Below are positions 18,548 through 26,374 of a stretch of 64,000 nt of DNA, piece after piece. Below the pieces are notes generated by a model, which worked only from the letters and a program-made list of their open reading frames with translations, did not search any database and was not told the origin of the DNA. Source of the stretch: Thalassobacterium maritimum (GTDB lineage Bacteria; Verrucomicrobiota; Verrucomicrobiia; Opitutales; Coraliomargaritaceae); the NCBI RefSeq assembly GCF_031127805.1, contig NZ_JARXHW010000017.1:26957-90956 (forward strand). Direction: 5' to 3'. The number at the start of each line of letters is the position of its first letter. Within the stretch, counting starts at the first letter, position 1. The position numbers were made by a program, and so were the translations under genes.

Positions 18548-19051
18548 TTATTGAGTCGCTTCTTTATTGATTCCAGATGAGAAAATGCCTCCTTTGGCGA
18601 TTTTTTGCAACTTGCTGTCGGCTTCCTTTTCTTCTGCTAGAGTTTGCCCCAGCAATTCCGCTATGCGACTTTCACCGATGCAAGTTGCGAAGGTGGCTGC
18701 AGAACCATAGCTTGCGATTTCATAATGCTCGATGCGCTGAGCTGCCGCGATGAGCGCGGCATCGCCCACATCCGGATCCGATAGCTTGGGGATGAGTTCT
18801 TCACCTTCGCGAATGAGTCCTTTGGTGGCTTCACAGGTTTCACCATCAGGTGAAATTCCTAGAATGTTACTTATTTCAACTAAGCGATCGACCTGATTTC
18901 TGGTTTCGCTCAGATGCGATTGGAATGCTTGTTTTAAATCATTGTTGTGTGCGGCGGCTTCCATCTTAGGCAGCGCGGCGGTGATCCGATTTTCGGCGTC
19001 ATAGAGATCGCGGATTTGTTCCACGAGTAGGTCTTTCATGGTCGTTATCAT
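18548..19051 (-). CDS. DUF892 ferritin-like protein (YciF type)
   Basis: 167 residues of four-helix bundle character, opening MKDLLVEQIRDLYDAENRIT, then QAFQSHLSETRNQVDRL, and ending in AAAQRIEHYEIASYGSA and LGQTLAEEKEADSKL. These E-x-x-H/E pairs and the opening Y-DAE are characteristic of DUF892/YciF, two-iron helical proteins produced under osmotic or oxidative stress. The starting ATG at 19051 follows AGAAAG; a second ATG four codons later is also possible. Between an SDR gene and the helicase; a hairpin terminator follows. Iron binding is family knowledge. Confidence 0.88.
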   Translation of the reverse strand: MITTMKDLLVEQIRDLYDAENRITAALPKMEAAAHNNDLKQAFQSHLSETRNQVDRLVEISNILGISPDGETCEATKGLIREGEELIPKLSDPDVGDAALIAAAQRIEHYEIASYGSAATFATCIGESRIAELLGQTLAEEKEADSKLQKIAKGGIFSSGINKEATQ

Positions 19052-19144
19052 CGTTTTTCTTTCTGTTTGTTTGGGTTGTATTTTCGGGTTGGCAGCTCGC
19101 CAACCGGGCAGAATGTAGGGAATGCAACGTGAGTCGCAGCTGCG

Positions 19145-20044
19145 CTAGATTTGTTGGCGGCCCCCGGTTACGGGATAAATTTCCCCTGTGATATAACTGG
19201 CCTGCGGCGACGCTAGAAATACATAGGCGTGCGCTAGCTCTGAAGGCTGCGCGGGTCTTCCAAGCAGGGTGTTCGAGCCAAAGTTTTCTATTTTATCCTC
19301 CGGCATGGTATTTGGAATGAGAGGTGTCCATACCGGGCCAGGTGCCACGGCGTTGACACGTATCCCTTTATGGATTGCAAATGATGCGAACGATTTTGTC
19401 ATACTCGCGATTGCCGCCTTAGTCGCTGCGTAAGGGAGCAAATAGGCTGAGGGATCAAAGCTTTGTATGGATGCTGTGTTAATAATACAGCCACTTTCCT
19501 GAATTATATCTAAGGCATATTTGCACAGATAGAATGTTCCGAATGCATTGATTTTAAAGGTATTCTCGAATTCTTCTATATCGATTGCATCAGCAGTTTG
19601 ATAGGTTGTTTGCGTCGCTGCGTTGTTGACTAGAATGTCCAGTCTTCCGAATTCACTGTTTACTTGTTGTAGCAGTTGCTTGCAGTGTTCGGCTTTACTT
19701 TGGTCGAGTTGATAGGCGCAGGTTCGCACGCCAGCCTCTTGTTGCAAGAGTTGTTGCGTGCTCTCTGCATCGCTTTGGTTTTTGTGGTATGTGAATGCGA
19801 CATCAGCTCCTTCGCGTGCATAGGCAAGTGCGATGGCTCTGCCGATTCCACTGTCACCTCCTATGACTAGTGCGACGCAGCCTGATAATTGCTGGTGGCC
19901 TTTATAGCTTTGTTCTCCATGATCTGCTGGAGGATTTAGTTCGTCGCTTGCGTCGCCTGCTCCAGCAGCTGATTTACCATCAAAAGGCGGACGTGCTCCG
20001 ATATACAGCGGGTTGGGGCGATTTGGTTTTTGGTTTAACTTCAT
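19145..20044 (-). CDS. Short-chain dehydrogenase/reductase (YhdF/glucose-dehydrogenase-like)
   Basis: 299 residues. A 50-residue polar N-terminal extension (ARPPFDGKSAAGAGD) precedes the Rossmann domain: VIGGDSGIGRAIALAYAREG (dinucleotide-binding, TGxxxGIG variant), NNAAT, catalytic Ser in INTASIQS and Tyr/Lys in YAATKAA, then RVNAVAPGPVWTPLIP and GRPAQPSELA. The extended-N-terminus group (YhdF, YdaD, YghA) is linked to stress regulons. Substrate unknown. The DUF892 gene lies 93 bp downstream on the same strand and has its own start region, including the inverted repeat GGTTGGC-AGCTC-GCCAACC at 19087-19105. Confidence 0.88.
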   Translation of the reverse strand: MKLNQKPNRPNPLYIGARPPFDGKSAAGAGDASDELNPPADHGEQSYKGHQQLSGCVALVIGGDSGIGRAIALAYAREGADVAFTYHKNQSDAESTQQLLQQEAGVRTCAYQLDQSKAEHCKQLLQQVNSEFGRLDILVNNAATQTTYQTADAIDIEEFENTFKINAFGTFYLCKYALDIIQESGCIINTASIQSFDPSAYLLPYAATKAAIASMTKSFASFAIHKGIRVNAVAPGPVWTPLIPNTMPEDKIENFGSNTLLGRPAQPSELAHAYVFLASPQASYITGEIYPVTGGRQQI

Positions 20045-20383
20045 AGTGGCTGACTCTTTGAGGTTATATAATCACGCGGCGTGGCGTGAGCGGACCGCAC
20101 AGAATGTGCACGGGCTATGCCAAGCGCATGAGTTAAATGCAGAGGTGCTTCGTAACTGCTTTATGTCCAGTTGTATGGGCTTTTACTGCTTTTAGTGCGG
20201 CATGCAGCAGCCACATTCGATTTGCAATTGGCAATGTTTGAAGGCTAATGATCGCTTCATTTTGCAATACTGGCTGGGTGTGGCTCCACATTTATTGGCA
20301 TTCAAATTTAAGGGATCGGTTCCGAAGTAAAAGCCTCCGCTTTGTTGGTTGCGGTTTCGGGCATCTTGGTTTTTCTCGCTCGA
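20045..20383. other. 339-bp spacer with an undecided Cys-rich frame
   Basis: The spacer lies between the start of the SDR gene (minus) and the isochorismate synthase gene (plus), so it must carry both promoters. On the minus strand a frame ending at 20192 has a non-random-looking cysteine pattern (see findings) but no ATG at a sensible place; I did not call it as a gene. Confidence 0.4.
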
Positions 20384-21814
20384 ATGCAGATTATTCCCTC
20401 CAGTATGTTGCCCGAGCGTGATGAGGGTGCACTGCGTCAATTTTTACAGGGCTGCCGTGAGGCGGCTCGCGCCAAGGGGCATTTTCAGATCGCGAGTATC
20501 TCTTTGGCAGTGAAGCACATTGCGCCGCTGGCGGTCTTGCAGTCTATCTATGAGCCCGACGAATTACACTGCTACATCGAGCGCGCCAGCGACGATGAGG
20601 CGGTGGCCGCAGCGGAGGCAGTGGTGCAAGCGCGCTTTGATGGTTCTGATCGATTTGCCTCGGTGAAGGCCTTTGCCCAGGAGATATTGGAGCATACGAT
20701 TGCGGTGGGCGATTTGAGTGAGGCGTTTACCGGGCCGCATTTTTTTACTGCTTTCAGCTTCGATGATACGGTCAGCGAGGGGGCTGCATTTCCGGCGGCG
20801 ACGGTGTTTTTGCCACGCTGGCAAGTCTCTCGCTCGAATGGAAAGTATGGCGCAGTGGCGAATTTGAAGGTCGAGGCGGATACCGATATTGATAGCTTGG
20901 TGATGCGAGTCTGGGGCGCCTATCGCAAGTTTGGGGCCTTTGATTATTTGCCAGAGGCGGCTTTGGAGGATGTGGCCGCGTCACCCAAGGTTGAGTCGCG
21001 GCGAGAGCTGGCGCCCGGCGTCTATCCTGCGGCTGTGTGTCGTGCGCTCGAAGCGATCGAGGCGGGTGCCTATGAGAAAATCGTGTTGGCGCGCGGTATC
21101 GAGCTGGAAGCGGATCGTCCTTGGCAACCTCTGGACACTTTAAATCGTTTACGAGAGCGCTTCGCGGGCTGTTTCACCTTTTCGTTTGCGGGTGGAGAGG
21201 CGCGCAGCTTTATCGGCGCTACGCCAGAGCGTTTATTACAGATTCGCAATGGACATTTGTTGACGGAGGCGATTGCAGGTTCGGCGCCGCGTGGGCAGAC
21301 AGCGGGTGAAGATGCAAAATATGCGCGAGCACTGCTGGAGAGTGAGAAGGATTTGCATGAGCATGTTTGTGTGCGCGATTCCATTCTACGGCGTTTAGAG
21401 CGTGTGGGGGTTCAAGGGCATGCGGAGCCGCATCCGCAGCTACTTTTATTGGCGAATGTGCAGCACTTGCGTACTCGCATACAGGCGGAGGTGGGCGAGT
21501 CGGTGCATTTGCTGGATATGTTACCGGAGATGCATCCCACACCCGCGGTGGGTGGTTCGCCGCGTGAGCAGGCAGTGCCGTGTATTGCTGAGTTGGAGCA
21601 GATGGAGCGTGGGCTCTATGCGGGCGTGGTCGGCTGGTTCAATCACCTCAATGAGGGGGAAATGATCGTCGGTATCCGCTCGGCTCTCATCGAAGGGAAG
21701 CTTGCACGCCTTTATGCGGGTGCAGGTATCGTGAAGGGGTCCGATCCGGACAAGGAAATGCGTGAGACAGAAATGAAGTTGCGCGCTTTACTGGATGTGT
21801 TGGCGAATTCGTAG
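20384..21814 (+). CDS. menF: Isochorismate synthase (MenF/EntC type)
   Basis: 476 residues from the ATG at 20384. The C-terminal half carries the chorismate-binding signatures EKIVLARGIEL, FAGGEARSFIGATPERLL, AIAGSAPRG and LLDMLPEMHPTPAVGGSPRE, ending in RLYAGAGIVKGSDPDKEMRE. It converts chorismate to isochorismate, the first step of menaquinone or siderophore synthesis; without other men or ent genes here, menaquinone is the more economical guess. Alternative starts are 20342 (in a Val/Ala-rich hydrophobic stretch) and 20405; none has a good Shine-Dalgarno sequence. Anthranilate or aminodeoxychorismate synthase is less likely from the motif set. Confidence 0.85.
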   Translation: MQIIPSSMLPERDEGALRQFLQGCREAARAKGHFQIASISLAVKHIAPLAVLQSIYEPDELHCYIERASDDEAVAAAEAVVQARFDGSDRFASVKAFAQEILEHTIAVGDLSEAFTGPHFFTAFSFDDTVSEGAAFPAATVFLPRWQVSRSNGKYGAVANLKVEADTDIDSLVMRVWGAYRKFGAFDYLPEAALEDVAASPKVESRRELAPGVYPAAVCRALEAIEAGAYEKIVLARGIELEADRPWQPLDTLNRLRERFAGCFTFSFAGGEARSFIGATPERLLQIRNGHLLTEAIAGSAPRGQTAGEDAKYARALLESEKDLHEHVCVRDSILRRLERVGVQGHAEPHPQLLLLANVQHLRTRIQAEVGESVHLLDMLPEMHPTPAVGGSPREQAVPCIAELEQMERGLYAGVVGWFNHLNEGEMIVGIRSALIEGKLARLYAGAGIVKGSDPDKEMRETEMKLRALLDVLANS

Positions 21815-21874
21815 TCTTGTTGTGGGCGTATCGCCTGTATAACCGTTTGGTTCAGTCTGTTTAGGCAGTAAACA

Positions 21875-24343
21875 ATGCGTGAGTTGCCTAGCGCCTATAA
21901 GGCTTGCTGTGTGGCAATAAGCTTTGCAATGTGTGCGCTGCGCATGAATTCTCAGTTGAAGCAGTTAAAGGCTAATCGTAAGGCAGGATATCTGAACCTG
22001 TTCGGCCGGCGTATGGGGCTGGGAATTTACACGCTACTGGTATTGGCATTAATCAGTGCTTTGGGGTTTCCTCAGGGAGGTTCTGTTGGGGGCTTATTAC
22101 TCTTTCCGCTCGTGCTTGGTTTGGCTGTTGTGGCTGGTTTATTATTTCAATTAGTAGGTGCTATTACATCTTTGGTCTTACTTCTTTTGATTGGGGGCAT
22201 TGCTTTTTTCATGGAGTTAGGCGTGTTTGCGTCGCTCTCGAAGTTTGATGGCATTTTTTTTATGGTGGGTTTTAGCTCATTGCTGGCTGCATTTGCATGT
22301 GTCGCCGCATTTGCCGTGGGAGTACGACAGCGCACGGTTGATCATTCGGCACAGCGACAAAATTTACTTTATAAGATATTTGATGCTCTGCCGATTGGCA
22401 TTTGGGTGCGCGCTCGAGATGGACGTAGTTTGTTTGTGAACGAACGGTGGGCGGAATTCTCACCTTTGAGTGCCCAAGAAATCTTTAGCTCAGGTAGCAC
22501 TGAACCACCAGTGGATCTGGGGGATGAATGGAATCAGTTAGTTTCTGAGGTCTTGGATGCAGAGGATTCGGCTGTGCGTTATCAGTCCATTGAGTTGACG
22601 GACGCGCGTGGAAAGGAGCTGAGTATGACTTTGCTCACTTTGCGTATGTTGGTGGATCAAGAGGATGACTTTGGCACGCTATCACTATTAATCGATGAAA
22701 CTGCCTTGCGCTTGTATGAGAAGAAGATGCAGCAGAGTGAACAAAATCTTCATCTCGCTCTGAATAATGCACGGATGGGGTTCTGGGATGAGAATTTGAA
22801 AACAAAGCAGGTTAACTGTGATGAGAACTGGTATCACCTGCTCGGGGTCGAACATGTCGCCGGAGATTCACCGCTTGAAATTTGGGAGAAGCGCTTACAT
22901 CCAGATGATCGCTCTCGTGTGTGCGAGTTGTATCAAGATTTCTACAAGAAAGGTGACGGCTCCTTACGTGTAGATTATCGGATTCGCAATGCACAGCAGC
23001 AGTATGTGTGGATGCAGGATAGTGTACGTATCACCGAATTTGAGGTGGATGGCTCTCCACGTCGGGTAATGGGCACGATGCAGGATATCACCGATCAAAA
23101 GCAAGCAGAGCTTGAGCTCCAGCAAGCGAAGGAGCGCGCTGAGTTGGGGAATCGCATTAAGAGTCAATTTATTGCTACGATTTCGCATGAGATTCGAACT
23201 CCTCTAAATGCTATCATCGGCTTATCTAGTTTGATAACGGAAAGCGAGCTAGAGGAGGAATCACTAGATCTGGCTCAGACGATACATTCCAGTGGGAGAG
23301 GGCTGTTATTGTTGGTAAATGATATTCTAGATTTTTCCAAAATCGAAGCGGGGCGACTGGAATTGGAGGTGCAGGAGTTTCCTTTGCTGCTTTGTTTTGA
23401 AGATTGCGTGAAATTGTTTAAAGCGCGTGCTGCTGAGAAGAATGTCGAAATTTCGCTGCAGCTCTCGGAGCAGTTGTCTGAGTTCGCGGCGGGGGACATG
23501 GAGCGTTTACGACAGGTGGTGCAAAACTTATTGTCGAATGCTCTTAAGTTCACAGATGAGGGAGAAGTCCATGTCACGGTTCGCTCAGTTAGACTGGAAG
23601 ACATTGATGCCGCGCACCGTCCCGATCCGTTGGAGCCGATTGGTTATTTGGATCACCCAGAGCATGGTTACCTTGAAGTTCGAGTCCAGGATACTGGAAT
23701 CGGTATCCCTGAAGACAGACAGCATGTTTTGTTTGAAGCATTTAGCCAAGTGGATGCATCGACCACTCGTAAATACGGCGGCACTGGCTTAGGCTTAGTG
23801 ATCTGCAAGCGACTGGTTAATGCAATGGGTGGGTGTATCTGGGTTGAGAGCGAAGCTGGAGCCGGGGCCACTTTTGCCTTTGTTGTGCGCACGGAGTTTA
23901 TCGCCGATCATCTTCCACTTGAGGGGGTGACCCGATCGCCCTTCGAACCTGTGGAGCGTATTGCCGGGATGCACCCTTGTGATATCCTAGTGGTCGGCCC
24001 AGAAGAGGCTACACGGGCGATCACTGCATCTTGCCGTCAATTAGGCTATACGCCACATGCCGCTGAAGATTATGATTTGAGTGGTCATTCGTATCGCCGT
24101 AGACATTACAACATCATGTTCATCTGGATGGAAGATGAACTGGAAGCGCTGGAGCTTGCTAGGAAAGTATCTGCTGCTCCTAATAGTATAAAGCCGGATT
24201 TCATTATCGGCTGTGGACCTGTGGAGCAAAAGATTTCCAAAGATCGCTGCCGCCTCAGCGGCATGCACGATGTGGTGCAGTGCAAACTGAGGCCGCAGGT
24301 GATCAGTGATGTTATTCTGAGCGCGCTGGGTGTGCGCGATTGA
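21875..24343 (+). CDS. Membrane PAS sensor histidine kinase with a degenerate receiver domain
   Basis: 822 residues: transmembrane helices (residues about 50-150), a PAS domain with FDALPIGIWVRARDGRS, a second PAS/PAC with LNNARMGFWDEN and VMGTMQDITDQKQ, HisKA with the phospho-acceptor FIATISHEIRTPLNAIIG (around 434), and HATPase_c with VVQNLLSNALKFT and VQDTGIGIPEDR then GGTGLGL. The last 120 residues resemble a receiver (CDILVVGPEEATRA) but the position of the phospho-Asp has Trp (IMFIWMED), so it probably cannot accept phosphate. No response regulator gene is adjacent. ATG 21875 starts the frame; 21944 is an alternative. Overlaps convergent leuA by 32 bp. Confidence 0.88.
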   Translation: MRELPSAYKACCVAISFAMCALRMNSQLKQLKANRKAGYLNLFGRRMGLGIYTLLVLALISALGFPQGGSVGGLLLFPLVLGLAVVAGLLFQLVGAITSLVLLLLIGGIAFFMELGVFASLSKFDGIFFMVGFSSLLAAFACVAAFAVGVRQRTVDHSAQRQNLLYKIFDALPIGIWVRARDGRSLFVNERWAEFSPLSAQEIFSSGSTEPPVDLGDEWNQLVSEVLDAEDSAVRYQSIELTDARGKELSMTLLTLRMLVDQEDDFGTLSLLIDETALRLYEKKMQQSEQNLHLALNNARMGFWDENLKTKQVNCDENWYHLLGVEHVAGDSPLEIWEKRLHPDDRSRVCELYQDFYKKGDGSLRVDYRIRNAQQQYVWMQDSVRITEFEVDGSPRRVMGTMQDITDQKQAELELQQAKERAELGNRIKSQFIATISHEIRTPLNAIIGLSSLITESELEEESLDLAQTIHSSGRGLLLLVNDILDFSKIEAGRLELEVQEFPLLLCFEDCVKLFKARAAEKNVEISLQLSEQLSEFAAGDMERLRQVVQNLLSNALKFTDEGEVHVTVRSVRLEDIDAAHRPDPLEPIGYLDHPEHGYLEVRVQDTGIGIPEDRQHVLFEAFSQVDASTTRKYGGTGLGLVICKRLVNAMGGCIWVESEAGAGATFAFVVRTEFIADHLPLEGVTRSPFEPVERIAGMHPCDILVVGPEEATRAITASCRQLGYTPHAAEDYDLSGHSYRRRHYNIMFIWMEDELEALELARKVSAAPNSIKPDFIIGCGPVEQKISKDRCRLSGMHDVVQCKLRPQVISDVILSALGVRD

Positions 24344-25997
24344 AGGCGCTGACTAAGGCGTGAAGCCCGGCCAACTCGATGTTTGCATTGATACCACAGC
24401 CGAAGCTGATGGAGCCATCGTCATTTTTGATCTGTATGTAGGCGGCCGCCTTGGTCTTGGAGCCCCCACCAATCGAGTGCTGGCGATAGTCGATGAGTTT
24501 GAAGTCTTTGCGCCCCTTCAAGTGGAGTGCATTCACGAATGCGCTAATCGGTCCGTTGCCGGTGCCCGTGACTAACATTTTTTCGCCATCGATGCAGATG
24601 TCGGCTTCGACTTTGACCTCGCCCGTTTTGGTGAAGTCTTCGCGTTCGATGGAGAGTAATTCCAAGGGGGTGCTCAGATTCACATACTGCTGCATAAAGA
24701 CCTCGTGCACTTCTTGTGGCGCGAGTTCGCGGCTGCCTTGGTCAGCTTGATTGTTGATGGTCAAGCCCACGTCGGGGTGCATTGCTTTGGGCAATTCGAG
24801 TCCAAAGTCGCGCTCCAAAATGTAGGCGACACCTCCTTTACCGCTTTGGCTATTGATGCGAATGATCGCTTCGTAATCGCGTCCGATGTCTGCGGGGTCG
24901 ATCGCCAAGTAGGGCACCTCCCAGCGAATGCCGTCCGTATCTGTGGTGGCGCGCAAGTCCATGCCCTTCTTGATCGCATCTTGGTGCGAGCCAGAAAATG
25001 CGGTAAAGACTAAGTCACCTGCGTAAGGATGGCGGTCGTGTACGGTCATGCGAGTGATGCGTTCATAGACCGAGCGAATGTGCTCCAATTGAGAGAAGTC
25101 GAGCAATGGATCGACACCTTGTGTGTAGAGGTTTAAGGCCACCGTTACGATATCCAAGTTGCCCGTGCGCTCGCCGTTGCCGAAGAGGGTGCCTTCGACC
25201 CGATCAGCTCCAGCCAATAAGCCGAGCTCCGTCGCAGCGACGCCGGTACCACGATCGTTATGGGTGTGTAAGCTGATTATCGCCTTATTGCGCTCCTTCA
25301 AGTGCCGACAGAACCATTCAATTTGGTCCGCATGCACGTTGGGTGTCGCCACTTCGACTGTGGCGGGCAAATTAAGAATGATCTTATCGTCCTCCGTTGG
25401 TTGCCATTCCGCCATGACGGCTTCGCAGACTTCTAAAGCGTAGTCGACCTCGGTGTCAGAGAAGCTCTCGGGGGAATACTGAAAGCGGATCTGTGTGCCT
25501 GGAATCGTTTCGACCAAGCTCTTTACCAAGCGAGTACCTTCAATCGCAATCGCTTTAATCTCTTCCTTTGATTTATTAAAGGTTACGCGGCGCTGCACGG
25601 GCGAAGTTGAATTATACAAATGGACGATTGCCTTGGAGACGCCCTGCAAGCTTTCGAAAGTGCGGCGGATTAAGTGCTCACGCGCTTGAACCAACACCTG
25701 CAAAGTTACATCTTCGGGGATGCGCTTTTCCTCTACCAAGCGGCGGATAAAGTTAAACTCCGTATCGCTCGCAGACGGGAAGCCCACTTCGATCTCTTTA
25801 AAGCCGATTGCCACCAAGAGCTCAAACATCTCGAGTTTCTCGTCCACATTCATTGGTGTGGCGAGTGCTTGATTGCCGTCGCGCAGGTCCACACTGGCCC
25901 ATCTGGGGGCGTGCGTAATTGTTTTACTCGGCCATTGACGGTCCGGTAAATCAATTTGTTGAAAGGGAGTATATTTTGTGATCTTGCCAGTTTGCAT
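24312..25997 (-). CDS. leuA: 2-isopropylmalate synthase (long form)
   Basis: 561 residues: condenses acetyl-CoA with 2-oxoisovalerate in leucine synthesis. TIM barrel with WASVDLRDGNQALATPM (catalytic Arg-Asp), GFKEIEVGFPSASDTEF, ISLHTHNDRGTG (metal-binding HxH) and LFGNGERTGNLD; the C-terminal regulatory domain (leucine feedback) runs from about residue 430 with LKGRKDFKLIDYRQHSIGGG. The start has a good Shine-Dalgarno AAGGAG. The 186 bp upstream hold a Leu-rich leader peptide and hairpins, indicating attenuation. The last 32 bp overlap the convergent sensor kinase gene. Of the long (LeuA2) type. Confidence 0.95.
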   Translation of the reverse strand: MQTGKITKYTPFQQIDLPDRQWPSKTITHAPRWASVDLRDGNQALATPMNVDEKLEMFELLVAIGFKEIEVGFPSASDTEFNFIRRLVEEKRIPEDVTLQVLVQAREHLIRRTFESLQGVSKAIVHLYNSTSPVQRRVTFNKSKEEIKAIAIEGTRLVKSLVETIPGTQIRFQYSPESFSDTEVDYALEVCEAVMAEWQPTEDDKIILNLPATVEVATPNVHADQIEWFCRHLKERNKAIISLHTHNDRGTGVAATELGLLAGADRVEGTLFGNGERTGNLDIVTVALNLYTQGVDPLLDFSQLEHIRSVYERITRMTVHDRHPYAGDLVFTAFSGSHQDAIKKGMDLRATTDTDGIRWEVPYLAIDPADIGRDYEAIIRINSQSGKGGVAYILERDFGLELPKAMHPDVGLTINNQADQGSRELAPQEVHEVFMQQYVNLSTPLELLSIEREDFTKTGEVKVEADICIDGEKMLVTGTGNGPISAFVNALHLKGRKDFKLIDYRQHSIGGGSKTKAAAYIQIKNDDGSISFGCGINANIELAGLHALVSAFNRAHPARSE

Positions 25998-26035
25998 GAG
26001 GCTCCTTGCTAAATAAATACGAAATAGAATGCAGT

Positions 26036-26070
26036 TTTAAAGAAAACGGAAGCGTTTATGTCGAACGCTT
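26036..26070 (-). terminator. Attenuator-type terminator ahead of leuA
   Basis: On the minus strand AAGCGTT-CGACATA-AACGCTT (7-bp stem) is followed by CCGTTTTCTTT, 40-70 bases upstream of the leuA ATG and downstream of the leader peptide. The stem spans 26050-26070 and the T-rich tail reaches about 26036. Modest strength. Confidence 0.65.
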
Positions 26071-26108
26071 ACCAGAGTGGAACGCGAAGTTCCTAAGAAT
26101 TTAAAATA

Positions 26109-26123
26109 CGGGCTTTCTGCCCG
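26109..26123 (-). terminator. Second small hairpin in the leuA leader
   Basis: CGGGC-AGAAA-GCCCG followed by TATTTTAAATT on the minus strand, between leader peptide and the stronger hairpin. It could be the pause or part of the antiterminator. Confidence 0.4.
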
Positions 26124-26144
26124 CAGACGAGTCAATCTAATCCC

Positions 26145-26183
26145 CTAGGGGAGTAGTGGGAGTAGAATTAGAAGTGCTCCCAT
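26145..26183 (-). CDS. leuL: leuA leader peptide (candidate), MGALLILLPLLP
   Basis: A 12-codon frame: ATG GGA GCA CTT CTA ATT CTA, then CTC CCA CTA CTC CCC TAG. Six of twelve residues are leucine, three of them the often rare CTA codon, and one is Ile. It lies 36 bases downstream of a likely transcription start and 148 bp upstream of leuA, with two hairpins in between, exactly the order of transcriptional attenuators of amino-acid operons. Scarce charged leucyl-tRNA would stall the ribosome here. No Shine-Dalgarno sequence is visible upstream (the bases are CTCCTC), the main weakness. Such attenuators are well known in Proteobacteria and Actinobacteria; I know of none in this phylum. Confidence 0.72.
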   Translation of the reverse strand: MGALLILLPLLP

Positions 26184-26225
26184 GAGGAGACTATTTCTGT
26201 GGGTCGTCATTTGCATTCGATTCAC

Positions 26226-26254
26226 ATCGTCTATCGCTAGCCTGAGGCTGTCAA
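26226..26254 (-). promoter_or_regulatory. leuL-leuA promoter candidate
   Basis: Perfect -35 TTGACA (26249-26254), 17-bp spacer, weak -10 GACGAT (26226-26231). Transcription would begin near 26219, 36 bases before the leader ATG. Confidence 0.55.
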
Positions 26255-26299
26255 GAGTGGGCTGTATTTTTAGCAATTACGCGATCTCATACAAGTTTT

Positions 26300-26357
26300 G
26301 CGAAGGCAGGTCACTTCAGCGGAGGCGCTTGCCCCCGCTGAAGATCCCTGCCTTCGC
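26300..26357. repeat. Long imperfect palindrome between mtlK and leuA
   Basis: The arms GCGAAGGCAGGTCACTTCAGC and GCTGAAGATCCCTGCCTTCGC pair over about 21-23 bp with a small internal mismatch around a 12-nt G/C-rich loop (AGGCGCTTGCCC). It sits 17 bp past the stop of the mannitol operon. No T-tract. The shape is that of a REP-like mobile intergenic repeat doubling as a transcript end. Confidence 0.65.
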
Positions 26358-26374
26358 GGGCCTGTTATGAGCCC

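Noticed and set aside
25998..26240. T-box riboswitch before leuA
   Set aside because: No T-box core sequence; a leader peptide with leucine codons and a terminator explains the region better.
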